27,467 nucleotides of DNA, taken from contig NZ_CAMIHD010000021.1 of NCBI RefSeq assembly GCF_946222835.1, positions 1 to 27,467 of the forward strand, given 5' to 3'. Shown piece after piece: positions 18,771 through 26,519 of the stretch (position 1 is the stretch's first letter; every line of letters starts with the position of its first letter). Made by a program: the position numbers and the translations under genes. The notes under the pieces are model-generated. The model ran no database searches. It was given only the letters and a program-made list of their open reading frames with translations, and was not told the origin of the DNA. This stretch comes from an uncultured Corynebacterium sp. (GTDB lineage Bacteria; Actinomycetota; Actinomycetes; Mycobacteriales; Mycobacteriaceae).

Positions 18771-19516
18771 TGTCGCCCACTTTGCCCGGATCAGGCACGC
18801 ACACAGCGGGACTCCATCTGGACCCACGCACCACGGTGCTGGTCATCCTCGTGGTGTCCTCGGTGCTCATCTCACCGGCCGGGTCCAGTGGGGCGCTGGG
18901 CAGCACCGCCCGGTGGATGCTCATTGCCGTTCCCGGGGCACTTTTCCTCGCCTCCGGCATGGTGGCCGCTGCACTGCGATACGCACTCACCTTCGCGGTG
19001 CTCGCCGGCTTTCCTGCGGTGGTGGTACAGGCCCTGCCCGAGCGCCACATCATCGTGGACGTGTGCGCTACGTGGTTCGCAGGGCTTTCGCTCATCCTCC
19101 CTGGCATCACGTGCTGCTGGTACCTACTACGCACCGTCTCGGCCAGCGAATTCATGGCCGCGATGCAGCGCATGCGGAGCCCCGACGCCCTGACCATCCC
19201 CACGTCCATCATGTTCCGGTTCTTCCCGACGATTCTCGAGGAATACCGCGATATCCGCACCGCCATGCAGATGCGTGGCATCTCGGGCCTGCGCAACCCG
19301 ATCGCTATGCTCGAATACCGCTTTGTGCCACTGTTGGCGTCCGTTGTGAGCATCGGCAACGAGCTGGCTATGTCTGCAGTGACCCGCGGATTGGGCTCGC
19401 CTCGCCGACGAACCACGCTGTGCGAGATAGGCTTCCGCGTAGGCGACGCAATAGTCATAAGCGTGCTCGTCGTGTCCCTGATCCTACTACTGGTAAATAT
19501 AGTGATGCTGCCGTGA
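18770..19516 (+). CDS. ECF transporter transmembrane coupling (T) subunit, CbiQ-like
   Basis: 248 aa from the ATG at 18770, which overlaps the S-gene stop as TGATG; an upstream start at 18662 would lie inside the S gene and is rejected. Several membrane spans (TTVLVILVVSSVLISP; AIVISVLVVSLILLLVNIVM) flank a cytoplasmic region carrying the two coupling motifs of EcfT proteins, seen here as MQMRGISG and VTRGLGSP. It transmits ATPase motion to the S subunit. Base composition is noticeably GC-richer than in the NRPS-A and reductase genes. Confidence 0.85.
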   Translation: MSPTLPGSGTHTAGLHLDPRTTVLVILVVSSVLISPAGSSGALGSTARWMLIAVPGALFLASGMVAAALRYALTFAVLAGFPAVVVQALPERHIIVDVCATWFAGLSLILPGITCCWYLLRTVSASEFMAAMQRMRSPDALTIPTSIMFRFFPTILEEYRDIRTAMQMRGISGLRNPIAMLEYRFVPLLASVVSIGNELAMSAVTRGLGSPRRRTTLCEIGFRVGDAIVISVLVVSLILLLVNIVMLP

Positions 19517-20991
19517 TAAAGCTGCACGATGTGTCACTATCCTATGGTCAAAACACAGCGGAGCCGGTGCTGCACCACGTAGATCTCACCGTGGCGAAGG
19601 GCGAACTAGTTCTAGTGTGTGGCGAATCAGGCTGCGGTAAGTCCAGCCTGCTACGCCTGATAAACGGCGTGGCGCACACGTTCTGCGACGCCCAGATTTC
19701 GGGGGAGGTGCTGCTGGACGACGAAGACATCACTCATGCCCACCCACACGACATCGCCGAACGCGTAGGCTCAGTGTTCCAAAACCCCAAGTCGCAATTT
19801 TTCACGCTGGAAGTAGCCAGCGAACTCGCCTTTGGCTGCGAAAACCTCGGCGTGGCGCCCAACGAGATTCGACAGCGTATTGGGGAACTTTCCGCAGATT
19901 TCGGCATGGTTCATCTCCTCGACCGGCACCTGTTCACACTTTCCGGCGGCCAGAAACAAAAAATAGCATGCGCTTCAGTGGCCGCGATGCACCCACAGGT
20001 ACTACTACTAGACGAACCATCATCAAATCTCGACCTCGCCGCCGTCGATGAGCTGCGCCGCATCGTCGCGCAGTGGAAGACACAGGGCCGCACCGTCCTG
20101 ATCGCTGAGCATCGGCTTTCCTACCTAGTTGACATCGTGGACCGAGTGCTGGTTATGCAGGACGGGCAGATCGCTCATGATCTCAGCGGCTCGGAGTTTC
20201 GCACCCTAGACAAGGCCGAACTGTACCGCATGGGCTTGCGCTCAGCGCAGCAGGTCCCCGAGGTGACCCGCGAGCCACGCCCTTCAAGTGGCACGATGGT
20301 GCTCAAAAAGCTACAGTTCACCTACCCCAAGGCTACAGAGCCATCCCTGAGCATCAGCCACACGGAGTTGCCGCAAGGACAAGTCATCGGCGTGGTAGGA
20401 CGCAACGGGGCCGGAAAATCTACCTTTGTGCGCGTTCTGACTGGCCTGGAATCTAAGGCCACCGGCGTGGTGGACATCAATAACCGCTCGCTCTCGGGTC
20501 CCCGGCAGCGCCTGCGCCAGTCCTATTTAGTAATGCAGGACGTAAACCACCAGCTTTTCGGGGAGAACGTGGAGTCCGACGTAATCATCGGCACCAGTGG
20601 ACCGGATGGGAAAAACGAAGCGCGCCTTACCGAGGTGCTTGGTGCACTTGATCTCGCGGACAAGCGGGCCCGGCACCCGATGTCGCTTTCGGGCGGCGAA
20701 CGCCAGCGCGTGGCCATCGCCTCAGCAGTCCTAAGTGAGCGCGAGGTAATCGTCTTCGATGAACCCACCAGCGGGCTGGACCTGTGCCGCATGCACCGGG
20801 TGGCCCACCTGCTAGACGCCCTAGCCCGGCAGGGCAAGACCGTTTTGGTAGTAACCCATGACATGGAGCTGGTGGCGCGGTGCTGCGATCTTCTCCTGCG
20901 CGTGGAAAAAGGCCGCCTTACCGCCTGCGAACCGTGCGATGATCTCGCACTGGCGCGCACGGTGCGGTATCTACGCGGCCGCGACAGCTAG
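19513..20991 (+). CDS. ECF transporter ATPase, two ABC domains fused (A-A')
   Basis: 492 aa from a GTG at 19513 overlapping the T-gene stop (GTGA). No in-frame ATG precedes the first ABC domain, and longer upstream readings overlap the T gene. The first ATPase domain has Walker A GESGCGKSS, signature LSGGQKQK and Walker B VLLLDEPSSNLD. The second has GRNGAGKST, LSGGERQR and VIVFDEPTSGLD. Both look catalytically intact. Fusion of the two ECF ATPases in one chain is known in actinobacterial and streptococcal systems. It powers the S/T complex at the membrane and is the last gene of the plus-strand operon, ending 3 bp from the stop of the convergent operon. Confidence 0.9.
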   Translation: MIKLHDVSLSYGQNTAEPVLHHVDLTVAKGELVLVCGESGCGKSSLLRLINGVAHTFCDAQISGEVLLDDEDITHAHPHDIAERVGSVFQNPKSQFFTLEVASELAFGCENLGVAPNEIRQRIGELSADFGMVHLLDRHLFTLSGGQKQKIACASVAAMHPQVLLLDEPSSNLDLAAVDELRRIVAQWKTQGRTVLIAEHRLSYLVDIVDRVLVMQDGQIAHDLSGSEFRTLDKAELYRMGLRSAQQVPEVTREPRPSSGTMVLKKLQFTYPKATEPSLSISHTELPQGQVIGVVGRNGAGKSTFVRVLTGLESKATGVVDINNRSLSGPRQRLRQSYLVMQDVNHQLFGENVESDVIIGTSGPDGKNEARLTEVLGALDLADKRARHPMSLSGGERQRVAIASAVLSEREVIVFDEPTSGLDLCRMHRVAHLLDALARQGKTVLVVTHDMELVARCCDLLLRVEKGRLTACEPCDDLALARTVRYLRGRDS

Positions 20992-20994
20992 TCC
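20992..20994. other. Convergent operon junction, 3 bp between stop codons
   Basis: The plus-strand stop TAG (20989-20991) and the minus-strand stop (20995-20997) are separated by three bases. No stem-loop with a T-run is visible on either side, so transcripts probably run into each other's 3' ends or end by Rho. A 10-bp palindrome CGCGGCCGCG lies just upstream, inside the plus-strand gene. Confidence 0.7.
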
Positions 20995-22719
20995 CTACAG
21001 CTTCCAGCTGGTGGCGTCGCTCTTTTCACCCCAGAAGCTGCGGTAGCGTGGGGAACTCTCCATGAGTTCCTCGTGGTTGCCGATAGACTCCACGGTGCCG
21101 GAGGGACTCATCATCACAATCTGGTCCGCGTCGCGGATGGTGTGCAGCCGGTGCGCAATGACGACGATGGTGCGCTCGGCAGAAAGCGTTTTCATACCGC
21201 GCATCACAAGGTGCTCATTCTGCACGTCTAGAGAGCTAGTCGCCTCATCAAGCAGCACGATCCGCGCGTCCTTCAGTAGCGCACGAGCGATGGAGACACG
21301 CTGACGCTCACCACCGGAGAGATTCTGCCCGCCCTCGCTAATCAGGGTGTCAAACCCCTGCGGCAGCTGCCGGGCAATCTCGGTGACACCGGCCAACTCC
21401 GCTGCGCGGAGCACCTCCTCCCGCGTTGCATTGTGGCAGCCCAGGCGGATGTTTTCATACAGTGTGTCCTCGAAGAGGTACACGTATTGGAACACCATAG
21501 CCAGCGAATCCAACACCGCCCGGGAGCCAAGATCGCGAATATCCACACCACCGATACGGATGGTCCCCTGGTCAACGTCATAGAAGCGTGCCGCAAGTTT
21601 TAGCAAGGTGCTCTTGCCGCAGCCGCTGGGACCCACCAACGCAGTAGTAGTTCCGGGCGCCACGCGGAAACTCACGTCGCGGACCACTGGGGTGTTGGGT
21701 TCGTAGCCAAAGCCCACCCCATCGAACTCGATGCCATAGTCGCGTGGCGCCGCCGGAACCGCAGGCTCCGGCAACACCCGCGCATCGAGGATCTTTTGGA
21801 TCTCATCTAAGGTATTGCGCGCGGATTCCAAGCCCTCGCCGTAGGGTATGCCCGACATAGCAACGCGAGCCAGAATGAACACCAACACAATGACGCCAAT
21901 GTAGGTGCCTGCTTCTAGCCAGTGGTTGAGAAGTAGCACGGTGGCCAGGGCATCAATGACCACGGTACCGACCATGATGATTAAAGCCAGACGACCCATG
22001 ATCATCTCACCTGTCTTCTGGGTGTGCTGCTGGGCGCTAAGCTGCTCTCGAATCGAGGCGCGCACGGCGCGCTCCCCCAGCGAATCCGGCCCAGTCATGC
22101 GCAGCACCGGCTGCACCTGGGCGAACTCCAGCACCTCCGCGGCGCCGTGCTCGTTGCGCTCGCCCTTCTGGCGCTCTGCCACGCGGTACTGCCGCATTAG
22201 GCGGTTATAGGCGAACCACACCACGGCAGCCACTGCAACGGTAACCAGCCCCAGCCGCCAGTCCACGGCGATGAGAAACACGCAAGCCAAACCGGCCGAG
22301 GCAGCACCGTGCAGCATGGGCCGCAGCATCATTGCCGGCGCGTTAGCGGCAAACAGCGCACCGCTGGTGGCTACAACACCGATCTGGCCGGCGCGATCTT
22401 CTTCAAAATAGCCCAGGGGTAGCTGTGCCGTGCGATCGGCGATAAGCCGGTGGATGCGCAGCACGTAATCATGCCCCAGGTCCTGGGCAATAACCTCAGT
22501 GGGCCAGTCTGCGGCGGCGTAGACGAGGACGGAGATAATGATCCAGGGCAACCATGCTGCGGCCTGCGCGGGATCTTCGCTAAACAGCGTGTCCAAAAAC
22601 AGTGCAATGAGGATAAGGCCAATGGCCAACGCCACCGCGGAAATCCCAATTAGCGTAAGGACCAGCACCAGACGGCGACGATCAGCCGGACTGCCCAGTG
22701 AATAGAGCGTGCGGATCAT
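20995..22719 (-). CDS. ABC transporter half-unit, membrane domain fused to ATPase (YbtP/IrtA-like partner 1)
   Basis: 574 aa from the ATG at 22719-22717, preceded by GGGGAGG with 7-bp spacing and overlapping the upstream gene's stop as TAATG. A start at 22770 would be inside the neighbour and is not used. An N-terminal six-span exporter-fold membrane domain (first span about 15-40) is followed by an ATPase with GPSGCGKST, LSGGERQR and LLDEATSSLDV. The Q-loop reads VFQYVYLF rather than the usual VFQD. Paired with the next ABC gene it should form a heterodimer. Family relatives YbtPQ and IrtAB import ferric siderophores although built like exporters; export cannot be excluded. No siderophore-interacting (flavin) domain is present, unlike IrtA. 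Confidence 0.88.
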   Translation of the reverse strand: MIRTLYSLGSPADRRRLVLVLTLIGISAVALAIGLILIALFLDTLFSEDPAQAAAWLPWIIISVLVYAAADWPTEVIAQDLGHDYVLRIHRLIADRTAQLPLGYFEEDRAGQIGVVATSGALFAANAPAMMLRPMLHGAASAGLACVFLIAVDWRLGLVTVAVAAVVWFAYNRLMRQYRVAERQKGERNEHGAAEVLEFAQVQPVLRMTGPDSLGERAVRASIREQLSAQQHTQKTGEMIMGRLALIIMVGTVVIDALATVLLLNHWLEAGTYIGVIVLVFILARVAMSGIPYGEGLESARNTLDEIQKILDARVLPEPAVPAAPRDYGIEFDGVGFGYEPNTPVVRDVSFRVAPGTTTALVGPSGCGKSTLLKLAARFYDVDQGTIRIGGVDIRDLGSRAVLDSLAMVFQYVYLFEDTLYENIRLGCHNATREEVLRAAELAGVTEIARQLPQGFDTLISEGGQNLSGGERQRVSIARALLKDARIVLLDEATSSLDVQNEHLVMRGMKTLSAERTIVVIAHRLHTIRDADQIVMMSPSGTVESIGNHEELMESSPRYRSFWGEKSDATSWKL

Positions 22720-24485
22720 TATTTTTCCTCCCCTTGGATGCCCGCCTGCGCGGTTTGGTAGCGTGCCCACATCGTGGCGTAGCCCTTGCCTGCCGCCACT
22801 AACTCTTCGTGAGTGCCTGCTTCGGTGACCTCACCGTTTTCCAGCATGAGGATCCGGTCAGCGCCGGTGATCGTGTGGAGCCGGTGTGCGATAACTACTA
22901 GCGTGCGCCCGGCCACCAGCTCGGTAATGGCCCGCTGGATCGCGGCCTCGGAGTCCGGATCCGCAAAAGCGGTGGCCTCATCCAACACGAGGATCGGCGC
23001 GTCGAGCAAGATGGACCGGGCAATAGCCAGCCGCTGCTGCTCGCCACCGGAAAGCTGCGCGTCCTCTCCCACCACCGAGTCGTAGCCGCGCGGCAGATGG
23101 GTAATGCGCTCATGAATCTGGGCGGCGCGGGCGGCGCGAACCACGTCTGCGTCGGTGGCCTCCGGGTGAGCGAGGCGAATGTTATCCCGCACGCTCATCC
23201 GCATAAGGTAAGGGTCCTGGAAGACGAACCCTACCCTACGGTAGAGCTGGTCAGATCGGAGATCAGTACTAGGGACGCCACCAATGCGCACCGACCCCTC
23301 CGTGGGGTCTAATAGCCGGGGGATGAGCGCGGCTAACGTGGACTTCCCCGAGCCGGAAGGTCCCACCACCGCAGTGATGCTGCCGGCGGTAAGTTTTTGG
23401 TTAATGCCGGAAAGCACCGGGGTGTCCGGCACGTAGGAGAAGCTTAAATCTTTCAACTCAATTCCGGCGTTTGCAGGCTCCCTGCCGCCAGCAGCGGGCG
23501 GCAATACCGGGATGTTGAAGAACTCGGTGAGATCCGCCGCGGCAGCCTTCGCCTCCGAAAACATGATGTTAGTGCGCGAAAGCATAAGCAGAGGCGCGGC
23601 GATGTTGTTGATGAACAAAAACGCTGCCAGCACATCGGCCACTGGTACGCCCGCAGACGTGATGAGCCACGGGCTGGCCGCGGCTACCACCAGCAGGCCA
23701 AACCCGGTGGAGGTGAAGATCTTCATCAAAGCGGTGGGGTGTACGGTGGCGTGCAACCACTCGCGATAGAACCCACCAAAACTCCGGGAACGACTAAGGA
23801 AAATGCTCTCGTCGTAGCCTTCCGGAACAAACACCTTGATAACCGGGATGCCGCGCACCAACTCTACGACGGCGGCGTCTAGCTGCTTCTGGCTGGACTT
23901 AAATTTCTCCGCCTTTTCTTGAAACTCGCGCATCATAAACGGCATGGTGGCCACTGCCAACAGCAGTGGTACCAGGCCCAGCAGGCCTATCCGCCAGTCC
24001 ACCACGAACATGTATCCCAGGCTCAATAGCGGTACGAGTACACCGGCCGAATAATCGTGCGGCGCGTGGGCGATGAGCTGGTGGATCTTGGTGACGTCGT
24101 CTTCGATGTAGGTTTTCACAGTCCCCGAAGGTGTCCGCGTAAACCAAGACAGCGGGAGCCTACCCAGCTTGGTAATCTGCTGCTGGCGTAAGTGCTCGCC
24201 CAAAAGGCCGTCGGCCTGGTGGCTTACCTGGAGGCTCTTCACGGTTGCCTGTCCATGTAGGACGGTGGCCACCATGAGCGCCGCGACTAGCAGCCACAGC
24301 TTTGACGCATCTATCGGCTCTCCCTGGAAGGACAGCATTACGGTGCGCACCAGCTCAACCAGCACGATTACCGGCACCAGCGACAAAACCGCCGCCAGCA
24401 CCGCCAATAGCAGCGACACCGTGATCTGCCGGTGGGCAGGTTGAGATATTTGCCTAAATGTAATGGGTGGTTTTTGTTCGGTCAT
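22719..24485 (-). CDS. ABC transporter half-unit, membrane domain fused to ATPase (YbtQ/IrtB-like partner 2)
   Basis: 588 aa, ATG at 24485-24483 with GAGG about 5 bases upstream. The membrane domain spans about 20-300 (SLLLAVLAAVLSLVPVIVLVELV; FGLLVVAAASPWLI). The ATPase has GPSGSGKST, signature LSGGEQQR and Walker B LVLDEATAFADPDSE. The AFADP D-loop, instead of SALD, is a hallmark I associate with siderophore ABC pairs of the YbtQ/IrtB type. The stop overlaps the start of its partner by one base, indicating fixed stoichiometry. It begins 27 bp after the type II thioesterase. Confidence 0.88.
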   Translation of the reverse strand: MTEQKPPITFRQISQPAHRQITVSLLLAVLAAVLSLVPVIVLVELVRTVMLSFQGEPIDASKLWLLVAALMVATVLHGQATVKSLQVSHQADGLLGEHLRQQQITKLGRLPLSWFTRTPSGTVKTYIEDDVTKIHQLIAHAPHDYSAGVLVPLLSLGYMFVVDWRIGLLGLVPLLLAVATMPFMMREFQEKAEKFKSSQKQLDAAVVELVRGIPVIKVFVPEGYDESIFLSRSRSFGGFYREWLHATVHPTALMKIFTSTGFGLLVVAAASPWLITSAGVPVADVLAAFLFINNIAAPLLMLSRTNIMFSEAKAAAADLTEFFNIPVLPPAAGGREPANAGIELKDLSFSYVPDTPVLSGINQKLTAGSITAVVGPSGSGKSTLAALIPRLLDPTEGSVRIGGVPSTDLRSDQLYRRVGFVFQDPYLMRMSVRDNIRLAHPEATDADVVRAARAAQIHERITHLPRGYDSVVGEDAQLSGGEQQRLAIARSILLDAPILVLDEATAFADPDSEAAIQRAITELVAGRTLVVIAHRLHTITGADRILMLENGEVTEAGTHEELVAAGKGYATMWARYQTAQAGIQGEEK

Positions 24486-24512
24486 CGGGGCCTCTTTACT
24501 TAACAGTCACAA

Positions 24513-25298
24513 TCACGCATTGTTCCGCGCTAACCAGGCAGTGTTCCCAGTAATTCCCGCTAGAAAACCGGCAAGCAGGTCGAGGAACTCGGTTCCAGTA
24601 TCGAGCGGGAAGAAATGCCCACCCGGCAGGACCTTCAGTTCAAAACTACCGCTGGTAAAATTTTCCCACCGGGAAAGCATCTCTGGGCTGACAGCTGGGT
24701 CGCTATCCCCCGCCAATGCCAGCACAGGAGAGCGAAGCACCGTGGTTGCATGGTGAAAGCCCTCGTGTAACACATAATCGCGACGAATGTCAGCGAGCAG
24801 CAGCTTCATCACATCATCATTGGCAAGGATCTCAGGTGGTGTGCCACCTAACTTCTCAAACTCCCTGCGCAGCGCACCGAACCCCATTGACGAGTGGTAT
24901 TCCCCAGGCACGGTTTCTCCGGGCGCCTGCCGTGCGGCCACCACCACGGCTTCCGGTATAGTGGGCCGATGCATCTGCTGCAGGCAGGCAGCAACCTGGT
25001 AGGCCAGCGCTGCCCCCATGGAGTGGCCGTACAACGCAATCGGCGCGCCCGCCGCCAGATCTACTATCTCGGTTGCGCACATATCGGCGAGCTTGTCAAA
25101 GTCGCTTACCCATTTCTCTCGGCGACGGGTTGCCTTTCCGGGAAGCTCCACCGGCACCACGTCAATGCTTGGGTTGACCCCCACCCATCCACGATAGACG
25201 GAAGCGCTGCCTCCTGCGTGATGGAAGCAAAACAAGAGGGTTCCAGTGCGATGTCCGGCCACAAACGGAAAGACTCCCTCGCAGCTGATTTCTGTCAT
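24513..25298 (-). CDS. Type II (editing) thioesterase, YbtT/PchC-like
   Basis: 261-aa alpha/beta hydrolase. Seen: HHAGG oxyanion-region motif (26-30), the PGK variant of the PGR motif (53-55), nucleophile S93 in YGHSMG, D198/D200 in GDSDP, and H228 in PGGHFF. The catalytic triad is complete. Such enzymes remove wrong or stalled acyl groups from NRPS carrier domains. The start codon overlaps the stop of the glycosyltransferase as ATGA, so the two are translationally coupled, and AAAGGCG lies just upstream. It is encoded on the opposite strand from the NRPS genes it should serve. Confidence 0.9.
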   Translation of the reverse strand: MTEISCEGVFPFVAGHRTGTLLFCFHHAGGSASVYRGWVGVNPSIDVVPVELPGKATRRREKWVSDFDKLADMCATEIVDLAAGAPIALYGHSMGAALAYQVAACLQQMHRPTIPEAVVVAARQAPGETVPGEYHSSMGFGALRREFEKLGGTPPEILANDDVMKLLLADIRRDYVLHEGFHHATTVLRSPVLALAGDSDPAVSPEMLSRWENFTSGSFELKVLPGGHFFPLDTGTEFLDLLAGFLAGITGNTAWLARNNA

Positions 25299-26512
25299 TT
25301 TTCGCCTTTCGCTAGGTCGGACTGATTAAGCACGATTTCTACTGCTGCGACGGTACCCGGGTCTGTGGCAAGCAACTCGGGCATCCTGCGGGCTGCGGAG
25401 TCGTATGCTCCACTTACCAAATCGGCAATTCCGGCGGCCAGGGACTGGGCACTCAGTTCGCCTCGCTGGGCGTCAATATAGTTCGGCCCGGCACCGTTTC
25501 GACAAACTGCGTTGGCATGGAAGTGTTGGTCACCACCGAATGCAACCGCAAGGCACGGCTTGCCGGCGCGCAGGATCGCCCCGGTGGTGCCCAGTGAGCC
25601 GTGGCAGATGCCTGCACGGCACCACGGAAGCACAGTCGCGAACGGGACCCGGGCGACGGTGAGGATTCCTTCTCTCACACCAGGCTCATGATCGGGATCG
25701 ACGATTATCGCCCGCAGACCATGCTCGATGCACGCGTCTCGAGTCCATCGTTGAAGGTCATAAACGCGATCTGAGACCATACTCCCAAAGCTTGCCAGAA
25801 CCGGGGCCGAGCCGGCAGCCACAAACTCCTCGACTGCTGGGTCTAGGGCGAGTTCACTGTGGTGCGGGTCAAGCCACTCGCCAGTGACGTGAATGTGGTT
25901 TTTCCATTCCGGCGCCGGCGGACTCAACGCGGGACTGAATTGGTAGATCGTGGTTGGTGGAGAGGAGAGCGCTCGCTGACGCAGCCCCAACCTACGGCGC
26001 CATGCCGCTATCACTGGGCGCATCGCCCAAGCCATCAGAGTATTGGACATCCAGTGGGTGACCAGAGCTCCGACAGAGCCGTCCAGTTTTCGCGGATCCA
26101 CGAGGCTGTAACGGAGGCAGGGTTCGGTAGGGAAAACCTGCACCCGAACGCTGGGGACTCCGCGTGCAGCCCCTAACAACCGAGCAACTTCACTGAATTG
26201 GGTGTACATGACCACGTCAACGCCATCCATGGCATGCTCTAACACATCGAAAACGTGGGCGTCAGATATCATCTCACGGATACCTAAGACAGTGTCCATC
26301 ATGCCTTTACTATCGCCCAAAAGGCGCTTCATTAACGCCCGGTAATCACCGGGTAACTCGATGTAGTCCACCCCGTTTGCACGAAAACTCCCGCCGAATT
26401 CGCTAAACCCAGCCAAAACAAACTGGTGGCCACGACCTCGAAGTGCGACACCAAGGTGCGCAAATGGCAGCATATCACCCTCAGAACCCAGGACGACCGC
26501 GAGAACTTTCAC
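25295..26512 (-). CDS. GT1-type (UGT/GtfB-like) glycosyltransferase
   Basis: 405 aa from a GTG at 26512-26510, where the first Rossmann strand begins (VKVLAVVLGSEGDMLPFAHL). An ATG further upstream at 26593 would overlap the acetyltransferase by 74 bp and add a stretch unlike the family, so I prefer the GTG; its ribosome site is weak. The C-terminal nucleotide-sugar half has VLASFGSM and HGSLGTTGAILRAGKPCLAV followed by FGGDQHFHANAV, the donor-binding signature of GT-B enzymes acting on natural products. By position it may glycosylate the siderophore, as IroB does for enterobactin, or an intermediate. Acceptor and sugar cannot be read from sequence. Confidence 0.85.
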   Translation of the reverse strand: MKVLAVVLGSEGDMLPFAHLGVALRGRGHQFVLAGFSEFGGSFRANGVDYIELPGDYRALMKRLLGDSKGMMDTVLGIREMISDAHVFDVLEHAMDGVDVVMYTQFSEVARLLGAARGVPSVRVQVFPTEPCLRYSLVDPRKLDGSVGALVTHWMSNTLMAWAMRPVIAAWRRRLGLRQRALSSPPTTIYQFSPALSPPAPEWKNHIHVTGEWLDPHHSELALDPAVEEFVAAGSAPVLASFGSMVSDRVYDLQRWTRDACIEHGLRAIIVDPDHEPGVREGILTVARVPFATVLPWCRAGICHGSLGTTGAILRAGKPCLAVAFGGDQHFHANAVCRNGAGPNYIDAQRGELSAQSLAAGIADLVSGAYDSAARRMPELLATDPGTVAAVEIVLNQSDLAKGEK

Positions 26513-26519
26513 AGCCGTC

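Noticed and set aside
18913..19512. N-terminal 200-residue extension of the fused ECF ATPase
   Set aside because: Arg/His-rich out-of-frame reading of the T-subunit gene; the GTG at 19513 begins directly at the ABC domain.
22720..22770. Upstream start for the first minus-strand ABC gene
   Set aside because: Lies inside the preceding gene; the ATG at 22719 has GGGGAGG at proper spacing and a TAATG overlap.
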